The position numbers were made by a program, and so were the translations under genes. DNA of 44,662 nucleotides from Gnetum montanum (Eukaryota; Streptophyta; Gnetopsida; Gnetales; Gnetaceae): positions 961,663-1,006,324 of the forward strand of contig MNCI01004262.1 of NCBI GenBank assembly GCA_015680685.1. Reading direction: 5' to 3'. Below, one piece after another: positions 33,284-43,735 of this stretch (position 1 is the stretch's first letter; each line of letters opens with the position of its first letter). Below the pieces are notes generated by a model that made no database searches, had not been told where the DNA came from, and worked only from the letters and a program-made list of their open reading frames with translations.

Positions 33284-33388
33284 GTAAGAAAAATTAAAAT
33301 ATTTTTTCTTGAATTTTTTTAATTTTTATATTTTATGGTTAATGTTATTTTAATGGTTTTAATGTTTTTATGGTTTTATGTTTTTTAG
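33284..33388 (+). other. Intron of the unknown gene
   Basis: Starts GTAAGAAAAA and ends TATGTTTTTTAG, 105 bp, T-rich. Splicing joins the frames ...LNPNI and FYVIVSMMKW with the split codon completed to Gly. Confidence 0.65.
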
Positions 33389-34225
33389 GATTTTATGTTA
33401 TAGTTTCCATGATGAAATGGAATCTTTCACAATCTTTTGAGTTTGATGAGTTCCCTATGCTATCACTTGATGTGGAAAATCTTCCATGGAGATTATATAA
33501 GGGGTTCACACAATGTGCTACATCATGTGCAAAAATGTTTTGGAAATCCCAATGTTCAAATGAGTTCTTGTGGGAACAAGTCATGGCATTGTAGAAGTAA
33601 ACAAGTAGCTGATTGATGAAGTTAGAAGACTTAGAGATGACAAAGAGTTCATAGAGGCTTGTATGGAAAACATGGATTCCTTATGCATGAAGGAGATTTT
33701 GTGGTCTCACTATTAAAATGCCATCGAAGGGAAGGTTGCTATAGCTAGAGAAATGTGGAGAAGGACATGTAGCTAGAGATGATGATTTACAAGATCAAGG
33801 AGTTATAGGAGTATTGCACCTAGGTGTTAGAATGGGGGAGGAAGTAGATGGCACATAAGAGACTATAAAAAGTGAAAAAATAAAACTATATAAAATCAAG
33901 ACATGATGTAGCTATGAAGTAATGGAAATAAAAGTTGTTTGTGTAAGGCATAGGTGCAAAGGACATCTTTAAAAAATTTGAGAAGTTAATAGTAGTTGAT
34001 AATTCTCTCACTTCTTTGATCACTATTACATCTAGGAAAACTTTCATGGACATCTTTTTCCATTCTCCTCTTGAGTGGAGAGATGTAGGAAAGGGGAAAG
34101 TCTTGGTAGGGGTGAATCTTAGAGATATCAATTGGGCCAACATGAGTGAAGAAGAGATTCTTGACAAGTTGAAGACTGGGCTTCAAAGATTTGCACCTAA
34201 AGATATCATTCTTGAATCTATTTAG

Positions 34226-34338
34226 GTTTGTAAAATATTTATTTAAAATTTATTTTATAGTTTTTATTTTTTATTATTTTATAGTTATGTACTTGGCAAC
34301 TATGGTTACTAATGTTTACATGTTCTTATTATCCATAG
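34226..34338 (+). other. Last intron of the unknown gene
   Basis: Starts GTTTGTAAAATA and ends TTATCCATAG, 113 bp. The exon before it ends in TAG directly at the splice site; a normal CAG|GT boundary with Gln is the obvious ancestral state. The following exon continues in frame for 19 residues to TAA. Confidence 0.6.
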
Positions 34339-34398
34339 ATCCTAGGAAATGGTGCTGATGATATCAATGATAATTTCTCTCCTCCTCCTATGGCTTAA

Positions 34399-34799
34399 TT
34401 TGGATACTTATTAAATTGTCATATTTGTTGTTTTGGCTATATTGTCATTGTTGTTTTAATTAGCTATCATAGCCTTAAAGACTATGTATTATTTTTTATT
34501 GTTATTTGTTGCATAGTGTAACTATGGCTACTACATATTTTTTTTGTTTTTTTTTATTTGTCACATAGGATGACCATGGCTATTTTTTATGGCTTTGGTT
34601 ATGCTACATATCACATTTTTGTTATATGAGGATTTTCATTGCTCTTGGCTACTAATTTTTAATTTTTTTATATTTAATATTTTTTATGTTTTATATTTTC
34701 TATTTTTATGTTATTTTGTATTTTTATGTAGACATAAAAATAAACACAAGCTATGAATTAATGAAAAAATGAATAGCAAATTGGAAAACATTATGTAAT
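34399..34799. other. A/T-rich gene-free stretch, possible 3' UTR
   Basis: No gene seen. Loosely repeated ACTATGGCTACTA-like words (about 34310, 34520 and 34580) lie in T-rich sequence downstream of the stop of the unknown gene. Confidence 0.4.
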
Positions 34800-36576
34800 T
34801 GTTGGGGACCGTTTAGGATGCGACTGCCAATGAGTGTCCTTGAACAAGATTTAGGTGCTTGCTAGTCTTTGGCAACACCAAGGCTCAGATACCTCCAAAT
34901 AGACTCAGTAGTTAATGTGAGTATGTGTGTGTGCTGTTGCGGTGTGTAGTTGTGAAAAATGAAACAATTGCATTGTGTGTAAACTACAAATGACTTATCT
35001 TAAAGAGATTCAACCAACTTTGCCAAGTACTGTGAGTTGTTGAGAGTTCCTATTTTTTTTAATTACCTAGTCTATGCGGTCCATATAATACCTAGTTGTA
35101 ATAAATAAAATTTTGCAAAAACAATTGAGCACAACTCTATGAATCTACTTCTAATTTTTCCCAGAGAAAGAGAAAGTTCCACAAGAAAACTAGAAATAGA
35201 GCGAGATTCAATGAAAATTAGAGATAAGAGAAAAAGAAAGTAGATTTGTGTAAAGATCTTAAATGTTTAAACAAGGTAAAATGATACGAGTAAAAACATC
35301 GTAATAAAGCTATCCCAAATTCAATAAATATAAATTGTTCAAACTTCCAAGGTCCAAATAAGCAATTTCTTCAAGACAATCCTACTATGCTACCAAAAAA
35401 TTGCTGTGTAAACTATTACATACGAGACTCCATTTTGGCTAGATAATGGATGTCAACAATTGCATTTAACAGAACCTTCAAAAGACTTGACAATTTCTGA
35501 TTGAAATACCATGGAGATTCACTTTAAAGATAAAAAGAAGCTATTCTGGTCCCATCAAAATACCAAAGATTTTCTGAACCCTCTTGACTATTGAATCCTT
35601 TAATGGCATGACTACAAGAAAAGGCTCTCTTACAACAATCTCAATATAAGTTCTTATATGTTGCATGATAATAAAATTTACTACTAAAATTCTCTTAAGG
35701 CTTTTAAACACAAGTGCTTCTATGGCAAAATTTTAACAAAAATTTTCTATCAGGCAACAAGAACAATAAGAGCAATCTAAAAATCCTAGAATTACTTGCC
35801 AAGGATGATACTATCTAAACCACTAGCTAAACAATTTAAACAAAATAATAAGCATAACTCATAGGACTATGACAAAGAGGCTGAAATCTTTTCTTTAACT
35901 AGTCATCTTACAACCAATCTTTCACAATTTCTTCTTTACAATGTTCTTCTTCCAAGACTCAAAGTGTGTCTCCAAGTGAGAGCCCAAGTGTATCCCAAGT
36001 CTTCCAAAGTGTGTTGTCTCATCCCCTCCTTGTGATCCCTTTGTGTTATTGAGTCCTCTTACCCCTGAAGCCTTTTTATAGGGTTCAAAAGGTAGTTACA
36101 TATTCAAAAATATCTTAGCTAACTTCTCTTCCAAGTAACTTGCCCAACAAGTTTGGAGATTACTTGCCCAACAAGTTAGGCAAGTTACCAAAAATTTTGG
36201 GTGGTTGTAACCACCATAGAGATAAAAGAGCTGTAGTTGACAAGTGTCCTATTCAGTTGCCAAGTGGCCCTTTAGTCGCCAAGTGATCACCATGGAGATA
36301 AACAAGTTGTAGTTGACAAGTCTCCTTTGTAGTGGTTACAAACATCCTGGGATTAAGGCTAGGAAGTTGCAACTTCCACACAAAGTTACAACTATAGAAA
36401 TAAAATCTATGGTGGCCAAGTGTCCTATTGGATAACTATCCAATATAACTCCTTAGCATATGTAAATTTTTAAATCAATATTAATACTCACTTGGTACAC
36501 GTATAGTAGCATAATAACAATTAAATTACTTATATCAAAACCCAAAGTTAATTAAAATAAATGTTGTATTCTACAA
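34800..36576 (-). repeat. LTR-like block of another retrotransposon family
   Basis: About 1.78 kb with no coding. It begins TGTTGGGGACC (34800) and ends near TTGTATTCTACA (36576). On the minus strand it contains a strong TATA box, CCTATAAAAAGG (36071-36082), about 495 bases from the right end, as in a U3 promoter. No partner LTR, PBS or polypurine tract is convincing on either side and the flanking pentamers do not match, so a solo or truncated LTR is the best description. Confidence 0.45.
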
Positions 36577-36649
36577 CCAGAGCCTTGATGTAGTTGTGAA
36601 TGTGCGGTTAATGATGCCACTGGCCATGACGATGAGGTGTTCTGGGTTT

Positions 36650-37330
36650 GATATGGAAGTTACTATTGATGTTAACGTGCAGCATTCTCAGCATTCTGGG
36701 GATCCTCCAGGTACAATTTGAGTTCAGCGGCACGTTTGGTGGAGGCAAATCTCACAGCAGGGGCTCTGGTCATGTCGTCCCTGAGCATAATACTGGTGGC
36801 ACTACTAGATAGATGAATGGCCTTACATCCTCTGTTAGCAGAGGCAACAAGGCAGCCCTTCCAGAGATCTATGGGTCACCATTTCCACAGCTCCGTGCTT
36901 CATAGACGTGGCCCTCTTGTAGTCCCCCAAGCTCTTCTCCAGACTGTGACTCAAGGCGGACCCGTTGCACACAGAGACTGCGATATCTTCATTCAGATTG
37001 GCTGCCAGAGCCTCATTCTTGAGCTCAATCTGGGGAATTTGGAGCTTCTGCTGCTGCATAGGTGATGTAGAGCTCCTTTTGGTGAAAGAAATGGATTCGT
37101 TCAACTTGGATTCATCGTAGTCCTCGGGCTTACTCATGAATTTCTGCACGTAGTCGATGCTGATGTCAATGCTTTTCATCCTTAGCGATCACCCATGACA
37201 CCACGTCGCTATCATCAACATCACCTTCTTAATTGGCACGTAGGTGTTGCTAAAGCTAAGCATGACTCTATTATCCTTGTTGATGTTGGTGAACAAATTG
37301 TCAACATCTACCGCAGGATGCATTGCACCT
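36650..37330 (-). pseudogene. HMGR: HMG-CoA reductase gene fragment, broken
   Basis: A fragment of plant 3-hydroxy-3-methylglutaryl-CoA reductase, the mevalonate-pathway enzyme that reduces HMG-CoA in the endoplasmic reticulum membrane. On the minus strand it has a membrane-end motif IDYVQKFM at about 37140 (family IDFVQS), a polar linker, HSLEKSLGDYKRATSMKHGA and THRSLEGLP at about 36870-36970, and then, in another frame, EGCLVASANRGCKAIHLSSS, TSIMLRDDMTRAPAVRFAST and KRAAELKLYLEDP (about 36690-36860). About 40 residues normally found between SLEGLP and TEGCLVAS are missing at 36860-36870. The remainder of the catalytic domain is absent after LEDP. No intron is visible. Base composition is richer in G+C than the surroundings. 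Confidence 0.85.
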
Positions 37331-37386
37331 TCAAATAAACAGAAAAGGAAAAGAGACAAAATAACAGAAGCCCTAACATAGAGGGT

Positions 37387-37800
37387 TTAGCCAAAACTAG
37401 ACTTATTGAAGGCCTTAGTGCCCTTGGAAATAGCATGCTTGGCCAGATCGCCAAGAAAAACGAGCTTCACGGTGCTCTGAACCTTGTGAGAAGAAAGCGT
37501 ATTGTGCTTGGTGTAGCGAGTGAGCTTGGAAAACTCATTCGCAACTTTCTCAAAAATGTCAGTGGGCAATGAATTCATGATGCTCATGGCCTTGGATGAA
37601 ATGCCAAGATCCGGATGCACCTACTTCAAAACTTTGTAAACATAAATCTTGAAAGACTCCATAGGCTTTTGCCGGGACTTTGTTCCAGGTTTTTAGCCAT
37701 GCTTGCGTTCGCCGGATTCCACTTTCGTGATATTTTTGTGCCTGGATTTCATGGCCTTCTCCCTCTCTTTTTTCTGTATTTCCATTTCTCTGCTTTACAG
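37387..37800 (-). pseudogene. H2B: Histone H2B pseudogene
   Basis: A copy of core histone H2B. The histone fold is clear on the minus strand: FKIYVYKVLK, a TAG at about 37621, then [36 protein letters not shown] and [17 protein letters not shown], ending TAA at 37387. The stop falls where H2B has Gln (KVLKQVHP). Upstream sequence is Lys/Arg-rich like the H2B tail but carries another stop. Changes at highly conserved positions (FINDIFEKLA to [20 protein letters not shown] to [10 protein letters not shown]) show relaxed selection. It lies about 60 bases from the HMGR fragment on the same strand. Plant H2B genes are usually intronless, so retrocopy and genomic capture cannot be separated. Confidence 0.9.
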
Positions 37801-38250
37801 CATTTTTTTATTTGTTACTGAGTGTATTTCAAAATATCCAACTTCAACTCTTTTCCCAGATAACTCTATCCTTGGAAAAATTTAGTTTTTCATTGTCTCA
37901 ACTTTTCTCTCTTCAGTGACCTTAGCAGGCAAGATGTTTTGTGCAGATGTGAATGAAGACACATAGATATTGAAAACTTTCACCAATATTCTGATGGGAT
38001 AGTTTATACAAACATTTGTTCATGATAATCTCTGAACTGTTATTGCAGTCCTTGCCATTATTAGTAATATGGAAAATATTCTTGTACTTTATTTGCAAAC
38101 TCCTCAAAATATTTTCTACCACAAAGGAGCATGCTATACGTAGCANGGCCAAAATGTGCCAACAGTAATAAAGTGAATATTGTAAGGCAAAATGTGAACA
38201 TGCAAAGTAAAAATGTAATCAATGCTATTAATTTAAATGACCACATCGTA
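37801..38250. other. Gene-free stretch between H2B and E4
   Basis: No gene or known repeat seen. Contains one N at 38146. It may be upstream sequence carried with the H2B copy, or part of E4 downstream of its gag-protease frame. Confidence 0.35.
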
Positions 38251-39080
38251 TGTACAAGAAAAAGAAGATAGACAAGAACTTAATTATGTAACTATTTCTT
38301 AATCTTCGACAGATTAGAAAGTTTATAAGGTTTCTATTGCATGATCTTGTACTCTCCATTCCCCTTACTCATGATACTAAATGAGAGTTCTTTCCAAGAT
38401 TCATCCATGACCCTAGTGTTCTTGGCATTGGCTTGGTTGGCTTCGTTATAGTCTTTGGCTTTGTTTTGGGCTATGTGAGTTTCTTCTTTAAACTTCATCT
38501 AAGATCCTTGTTCTACATCAACATTATTGATGGACAAGGGGATTGCACTATCTCTATGAACAATGATTTTACCTCCTTGTAAGGTAGATGAATCTCATAG
38601 GGGATCAGAGAAGAAACTACTCATAACTTAACCAAAGATGGTCTTACTAGGATTAAGTTGAAGCCTGGTGTTTCTTCAACAACTAAGAAATTAGCAGATG
38701 TATGGAATTAGTCCTTAGCCATGAACTCTAATGAGATATACCTTGTTACCACTATACATAACCCATTAAATGATTTAAGTATGGAGGTGGAGGTATCCTA
38801 GATGTTTTTAATCAAGCATAATTATTCAACAATAGGTAAGAAGATTATGTTTGTGATTGCTTTGTCATCAACATATACACACTGCACTTTGTACTAGTTA
38901 ATTTTAGTGGAGGTATCCTAGATGTTTTTAATCAAGCCTAATCATTCTACAATAGGTAAGAAGAATATGTTTATGATTGCTCTATCATCAACATATACAT
39001 GGTGCACTTTTTACTAGTCAATTTTATTGGTTATGAACAAAGGAGCTTGCAACACTTTACCACTTTATGGATTAATCTTC
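38251..39080 (-). pseudogene. E4 aspartic protease and C-terminal tail, with a duplicated active site
   Basis: Protease of a second Tat element. The active-site block appears twice: VYVDDKAI in the unit at 38791-38907 and VYVDDRAI in the unit at 38911-39027. Both are followed by FLPIVE and a LIKNI block. The two copies are tandem with a period of exactly 120 bp (40 codons), so the frame is kept. The tail (to about 38330) matches the E3 tail, including a WKEL...MSKGNGEYKI ending. Each unit has stops at Gln- or Arg-like positions. Confidence 0.75.
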
Positions 39081-41935
39081 AACTCACTATCATGAAATGT
39101 TAAGATGGTTAACTACATAGATAGACTCTTCATTGGTTGGATTATTCTCACTTATGGGAATGGAAGTTAACAATTTTACTAAGGCTTTCTAGTGGGTGGG
39201 AGAGGTCATAACCAAGTCACACAAGCTTAGGAAAGTGTTCTTTTGTTTTAACAAAACTTTGACCTATTTCATGTGAGTGAGAAAGTCTTTATGATTTTTG
39301 GATGATTTCTAAATTTTATTGGCTTTGACTTCAACCATTTTACCTAGGATTTTGACCTTTTATTTCAATGTATGTGGTTTTGATCCCTTACTTTTTTCTT
39401 ATTATTGGTTGTCTTTCCTAGGTTGGCTCGTTGATGCAATTTGAGCATTGAAGCTCATGGGTATGACTAAAATTGGTGAAGGCTTTCGTGGATCTACTTC
39501 CTTCCAGACTTTAATTGATTGATATCCTTAGCCTTAGGCTTAAGAGCTAGCTTCTTCGGTTGTTTTAGAAGTGAGTTCTTATTATTTGGTTGAGAAGAGG
39601 TTGAAGCATTGGCCACTATGGAAGGGTGCAAGTCAACTTGGGCCACAAGTTTATCAATGGTAGGGGGGAAAGAAATCTAATAACAAAAGGTTCTTTGGGA
39701 GATGTAGGTGGTGGTATCTTTATAACAAAGGGATTTTTTGAACTTGAAGAAGTTGAAGTCCTTTCATCACAAGGAGGTACCAAAACTAGAAATGGCTCCT
39801 TGGTGGATTTGGGCTTGTCATGAATATTGAACGTGGCTAGGGTGAATGGGTCATTATCAGCATTGAGAGGATTCTTATACATTTTCATGGTTTAGTTTTG
39901 GGGCCTAATAAAGTTAGATTCATCTAGGACCAATCTCCACTATCTATCATCTTCTGAAGATCATATTGTAAGGCCAAGAAGAAATTAGTATCATGACCAA
40001 GTTGATGATAGTAGTAGAATCTATCCAATGTGAACTACTTGGGCATTAGAGGATCGTCTTTTGTGGCTATTATAGGAACCCTAGTTATTTCATAAAGATA
40101 ATCATGCCTCTTGTAAGCATTCTCTGAGAGTTGTTTGTGTTAAATATGATTTTTCTATGCAATTGATTAAGAAGCTTTGATAGTTTCATGGGAAACTTAG
40201 TGTACTTTGACCTATCCTTTCATTCAAAGTTGGCCTTTGGTGTGTTGGAGGTTGAAGCACCAGAAGTGGATGTTTGAGTAGTAGTAGTAGTGGCATTGGG
40301 TTGTGTTGTATTTTCCCCCTATACTGTTTTTAGTTCTTTGGCCACTATGGCTATGGCTGCATGGGTTTGTTTGTCCTTGTCCTTATCCCTTTTGGTATAC
40401 TTATACTTATATGTGATGTAGGTAGGATTTTTGCTAGCTTCAACTGCCTCTTCAATGTTTTTGATTTACTAAAAGTCTTGACTAAATGTTTGGGATTCTA
40501 AGTAATATTGTTTTGACTTGATAAAGTCATTAATTGCTCCATTGACAATGGCTCACTAGTGGGTTTCAAAGATGGGCTTTAGAATCTCATTAAGTATTAC
40601 ATTCCATCTTTGAATAAACCTTTACATTAGTTCAAGTGACACTTATCTTACTCTCATGAGTTGATCTAACATTATATTAGACTTTAGGTTATATTTTATT
40701 GGTTGACAAATTAATATATCAAGTTATCAAGACATAGAGAAGACATAGGAAAGACATAGAACCCCTTAGTAAGGTTTGGTACTAGTCAAGATATTTTCTC
40801 AATAAAGACATAGGAAAGACATGTAGTATAGTCTGTGTCCAAGCTTGTAACAAGAGGCATTTTGAATGAAAGGTAATAAGATAACATTAGTATTACCCTC
40901 ATCAATGTATTTGGTAAAGTGTGGAATTAGGATACCTATATAAAGGATGATCTATAGAATGATGGAACTAATAGGATTATCTTGGTAAAAGTCCATGAAC
41001 TTTACCATGCTATTAGCATTAGCCTCAAGATTTTTCAACCTTTTAGTAAGTCTTTGAATTAGTTGGAAGACTTGATCTAGGTCTTGAGGTTCTTGCATGA
41101 GTTGTGCTAGCTATACCACTAGTTGGATGAAAGGTTGAATGGCTTGAGATCATGAAATGAGTTGTAGTATACATTGAAATGATCACATGGCTACTACTAT
41201 AGAAGGATTGAACAAGGAAAATGATGTTTGAATAGAGATTTATGGGATAAAGGATAGGAAGGACTAGAGGGATGTGTGTGAGACTTGAGGTAACAAAAAA
41301 TAACCCACTAAGATGGTAAATAGAGGTGGCATGGAAGAGGACATTAGTGGTGACCATGTGGAATTATGCTATATTACAAAAGACATCATTGCACATAGGG
41401 ATGAGACCTAGGAAGCTAGTTATACAATTTGATTTAAGAGGGTTGTGGGAATTATCTAACTTATTATGGGTAAGAAGTATAATTGGTATTTTAAAAATAA
41501 ATTAGGAATGGAGGATTTCAAGGATTCCTCCATAGTAGCCTAAACCTTCCAATAATCCCCAAACTTATCTTGATTTCCTTAATCATGTTTTGAATTGGCT
41601 TGTTTACCTACTGCAATCTCCTCATCTACATCCACTAACTAGGTTGATAGGTTAACATAGAATTTTGAAAGCTCACTTTTGTCAATATGGGGAAGGGATA
41701 TAATCCTTTTTGTTCTTATGAATAAATTCAAATTCTTGCTTGAGGTCTAGGCTTTTATGTGAGATGGGTAGATCAACCTAGATTTTCATGTAGATAAAGT
41801 TGCAGTACTCTTCGATGATGTTGGCATGCATAGGATTGTAGTCTAGAAGCCTAAGGGACTATCTACACTCCATCGTAGCTAGGTCCTTAGGGTCATAGAT
41901 GTGAGTGACTTCTCAGTTCATGGCAATGGTAACGA
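39081..41935 (-). pseudogene. E4 gag (Tat lineage), broken
   Basis: Homologous to E3 gag in order. There is an N-terminal IYDPKDL block at about 41900 and then LLDYNPMHANIIEEYCNF. The capsid core at about 40420-40690 reads LDQLMRVR, FIQRWNVILNEILKPI and INDFIKSKQYYLE. The zinc-binding-like YYYHQLGHDTNFFLAL is at about 39960-40020, where the last Cys is Phe as in E3. A Pro/Ser/Lys-rich segment with PPPTSPKEPFVI repeats follows (39616-39888). The frame is broken many times. Confidence 0.75.
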
Positions 41936-43735
41936 TGTTCTATGGTAGAATACTTGACACAAAAGGCATAAGCTATACAAGATGAGTAGTTGAATAAATG
42001 TGATAAAGGCTTAAATATTTTAGATAAGTTGTAGCCTATAGAATATAATCTTATAGCATATAAAGCTACTGGGTATGAAACTATAGCATATAAGACTATA
42101 GTGTATAAGACTGCAATGTATGAGATTGTAGTGTATAAGACTACAACGTATGAGACTACAATGTATAAGACTGTAACGTATGAGACTAAAACTTGAATAA
42201 AGTGTAGTGTATTTGGCTAAAATATGTGTAAAATAAGTGAAAATAAAGTGAACTATAACTAAAAATATAATGAAATTTTTTTCCTAGCATATTTAGGAAA
42301 TGCTAGAAAAAATAAGAAGAGGTTTGAGCATATGTGAGAAAAATTCATAAAAAATGCAAATGTAGAAAACTTAAAAAATTGTAAACATAGGAAGTAGGAA
42401 AAACACTACATACTATAACTATGAAAATAATTCTTGAATTGTAAAATGTAGGAAACAAGGATAGTATTGTTCATTGCAATCGTAAAATACATGGAATAGT
42501 GACAGTACTATTCTTATATCATAAAATGTAGGGAACAAGGACTATAATCATGAGAGCTAGATATGATGTAGAATGCTAGGTTGTAGAAAACCTAAAATGA
42601 TTTTTATTTTTTCAAATACACTATGCAAGGTAGAAGTAGATAGAGAGTATTTTAGTGAAGAAATCAAGCAAAGGTCCTTCTTCTAGCACTAGAAAACTAT
42701 AATGATGAAAAAAATCAATGTTAAAAAATCAAAAGAATCTATGGGTACCATTTTAAACCTTGGATCCATGGGCCTTAGAAGGATTTGGGTCATCTTAGGT
42801 GGTCTTACCAATCACCCAAAGACTTGAAAGATCTACTACCAAATGTGATAAATGTAAATGAGCGAAAAAATATGAAACAATGATTCAACACTAATTCCAT
42901 GAAAAAATTTGAGGTAAATACAAATCAATGTGGTTAAACAAAAACTATAAACTTTATATTTAATATTGTAAAAAAATTGTTCAAAATAAAGGTTTAGAGA
43001 GTATAGATTATTGGATTTGAAAGCATATAAATATAAGGAATATATTTTAATAACTAGAGCAAGATATTGCATGTATTTTGCACTTGGATCTATACTTGTC
43101 TCTCAATTGATCTACACTATAATTGATGCTACTACAAGACCTGCTACTCTTAGCACACCAAAAAATGCTACAAAAGGTTGTGAAAATCTATAACGTTCTC
43201 TACTTCATTACTAAAAGAAATTTTGTTTCTTTTATTGCTACCAAGTGATCTCTTTGCCAAAATATGTGCGAAAAGAATCTATAAATGGTGTTGAAGATTA
43301 TCCTAGATAGACCTCCAATTTGTTGTTATTGTGTTAATTACATTTCCACCTACTTTATAGATCATTACATAGCATATTTGAGCCATTTTCATAGCCCAAA
43401 ACTATAGCATATGGGCCACCAACATTTTTGACTCATTTTTCTTAGAATACTAGTATTTTGGCCATTTTCATGGTCCAAAACTATATTGTATGAGCCACTA
43501 GAAATTTTGACCTTTGATGTTAAACTTAGCAACAATTTTCACTTTTTAGCTTCTATACACTAGCATAATATATTTCATAGCTTGTGAGCTATGAATTTTA
43601 CTTTACATGTTTTAAAAGGACCTAGAATTTGGCTAAAAGAAGGCCATAAGGTATCATTTTCTATGGGAAAACAAGGTAATTATTTTTCCTTTTGAATCTG
43701 ATCAAAACTACAATTAAACTATGGTTGCTAGAATA
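41936..43735 (-). repeat. E4 5' LTR
   Basis: Lies directly upstream of E4 gag on the minus strand. The segment 42660-42990 aligns with the E3 LTR (30350-30640), including a CCTTCTTCTAGCACTAGAAA block and the CTTGGAT...GGGCC block. A leader or PBS-like region lies around 41940-41962. It carries a 15-bp minisatellite (42057-42191) and a 76-bp direct repeat (43381-43422 and 43457-43498). The right boundary at about 43735 is inferred from the start of unrelated integrase sequence. The matching 3' LTR was not found. Confidence 0.6.
42057..42191. repeat. 15-bp minisatellite in the E4 LTR
   Basis: Nine consecutive units of the form RYGTATRAGACTRYA, for example GTATAAGACTGCAAT, GTATGAGATTGTAGT and GTATAAGACTACAAC. 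Units alternate between ATAAGAC and ATGAGAC, suggesting growth by a 30-bp dimer. It is absent from the E3 LTRs. Confidence 0.8.

Larger units (their letters stand above)
31814..34398 (+). pseudogene. Decayed multi-exon gene of unknown function
   Basis: Exon 1 (31814-32773) is a single frame containing VHGFSIFLGINEQIFSDLFG, RFNWATFLIIGLRGEVEKLC and HITHVICVQDPSMEDIGES. It is broken only by TAA, TAG and TGA codons at positions where one C-to-T change would restore Gln or Arg. Introns with GT-AG ends are 32774-32881, one ending at 33151, 33284-33388 and 34226-34338; three of these are 105-113 bp. Exon 3 encodes PWIEASYKMEFMKEMMDD, exon 4 starts FYVIVSMMKW, and a charged helical stretch follows (LIDEVRRLRDD). 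The last exon (34339-34398) ends PPPMA and TAA. The FSIFLGIN...LFGIP pattern recalls plant transposon-associated hypothetical proteins. It may be an extra ORF of a Tat element or a passenger gene. It abuts the E3 LTR. Confidence 0.65.

Noticed and set aside
34795-36581. Target-site duplication for the LTR-like block.
   Set aside because: The left pentamer GTAAT and right pentamer ACCAG do not match, and shifting the ends by a few bases did not help.
37387-37620. An intact histone H2B gene.
   Set aside because: The Gln codon before VHPDLG is a stop, the N-terminal tail is broken, and invariant fold residues are changed.
1076-38000. Stops TAA and TAG at Gln positions could mean an altered genetic code.
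   Set aside because: TGA also replaces Arg codons, frameshifts and lost catalytic residues occur too, and the elements are plant-type. Methylation-driven C-to-T decay explains everything.
41945-41962. A tRNA-Leu-like primer-binding site (TTGTGTCAAGTATT) in E4.
   Set aside because: Only about six bases agree and the LTR boundary there is uncertain.
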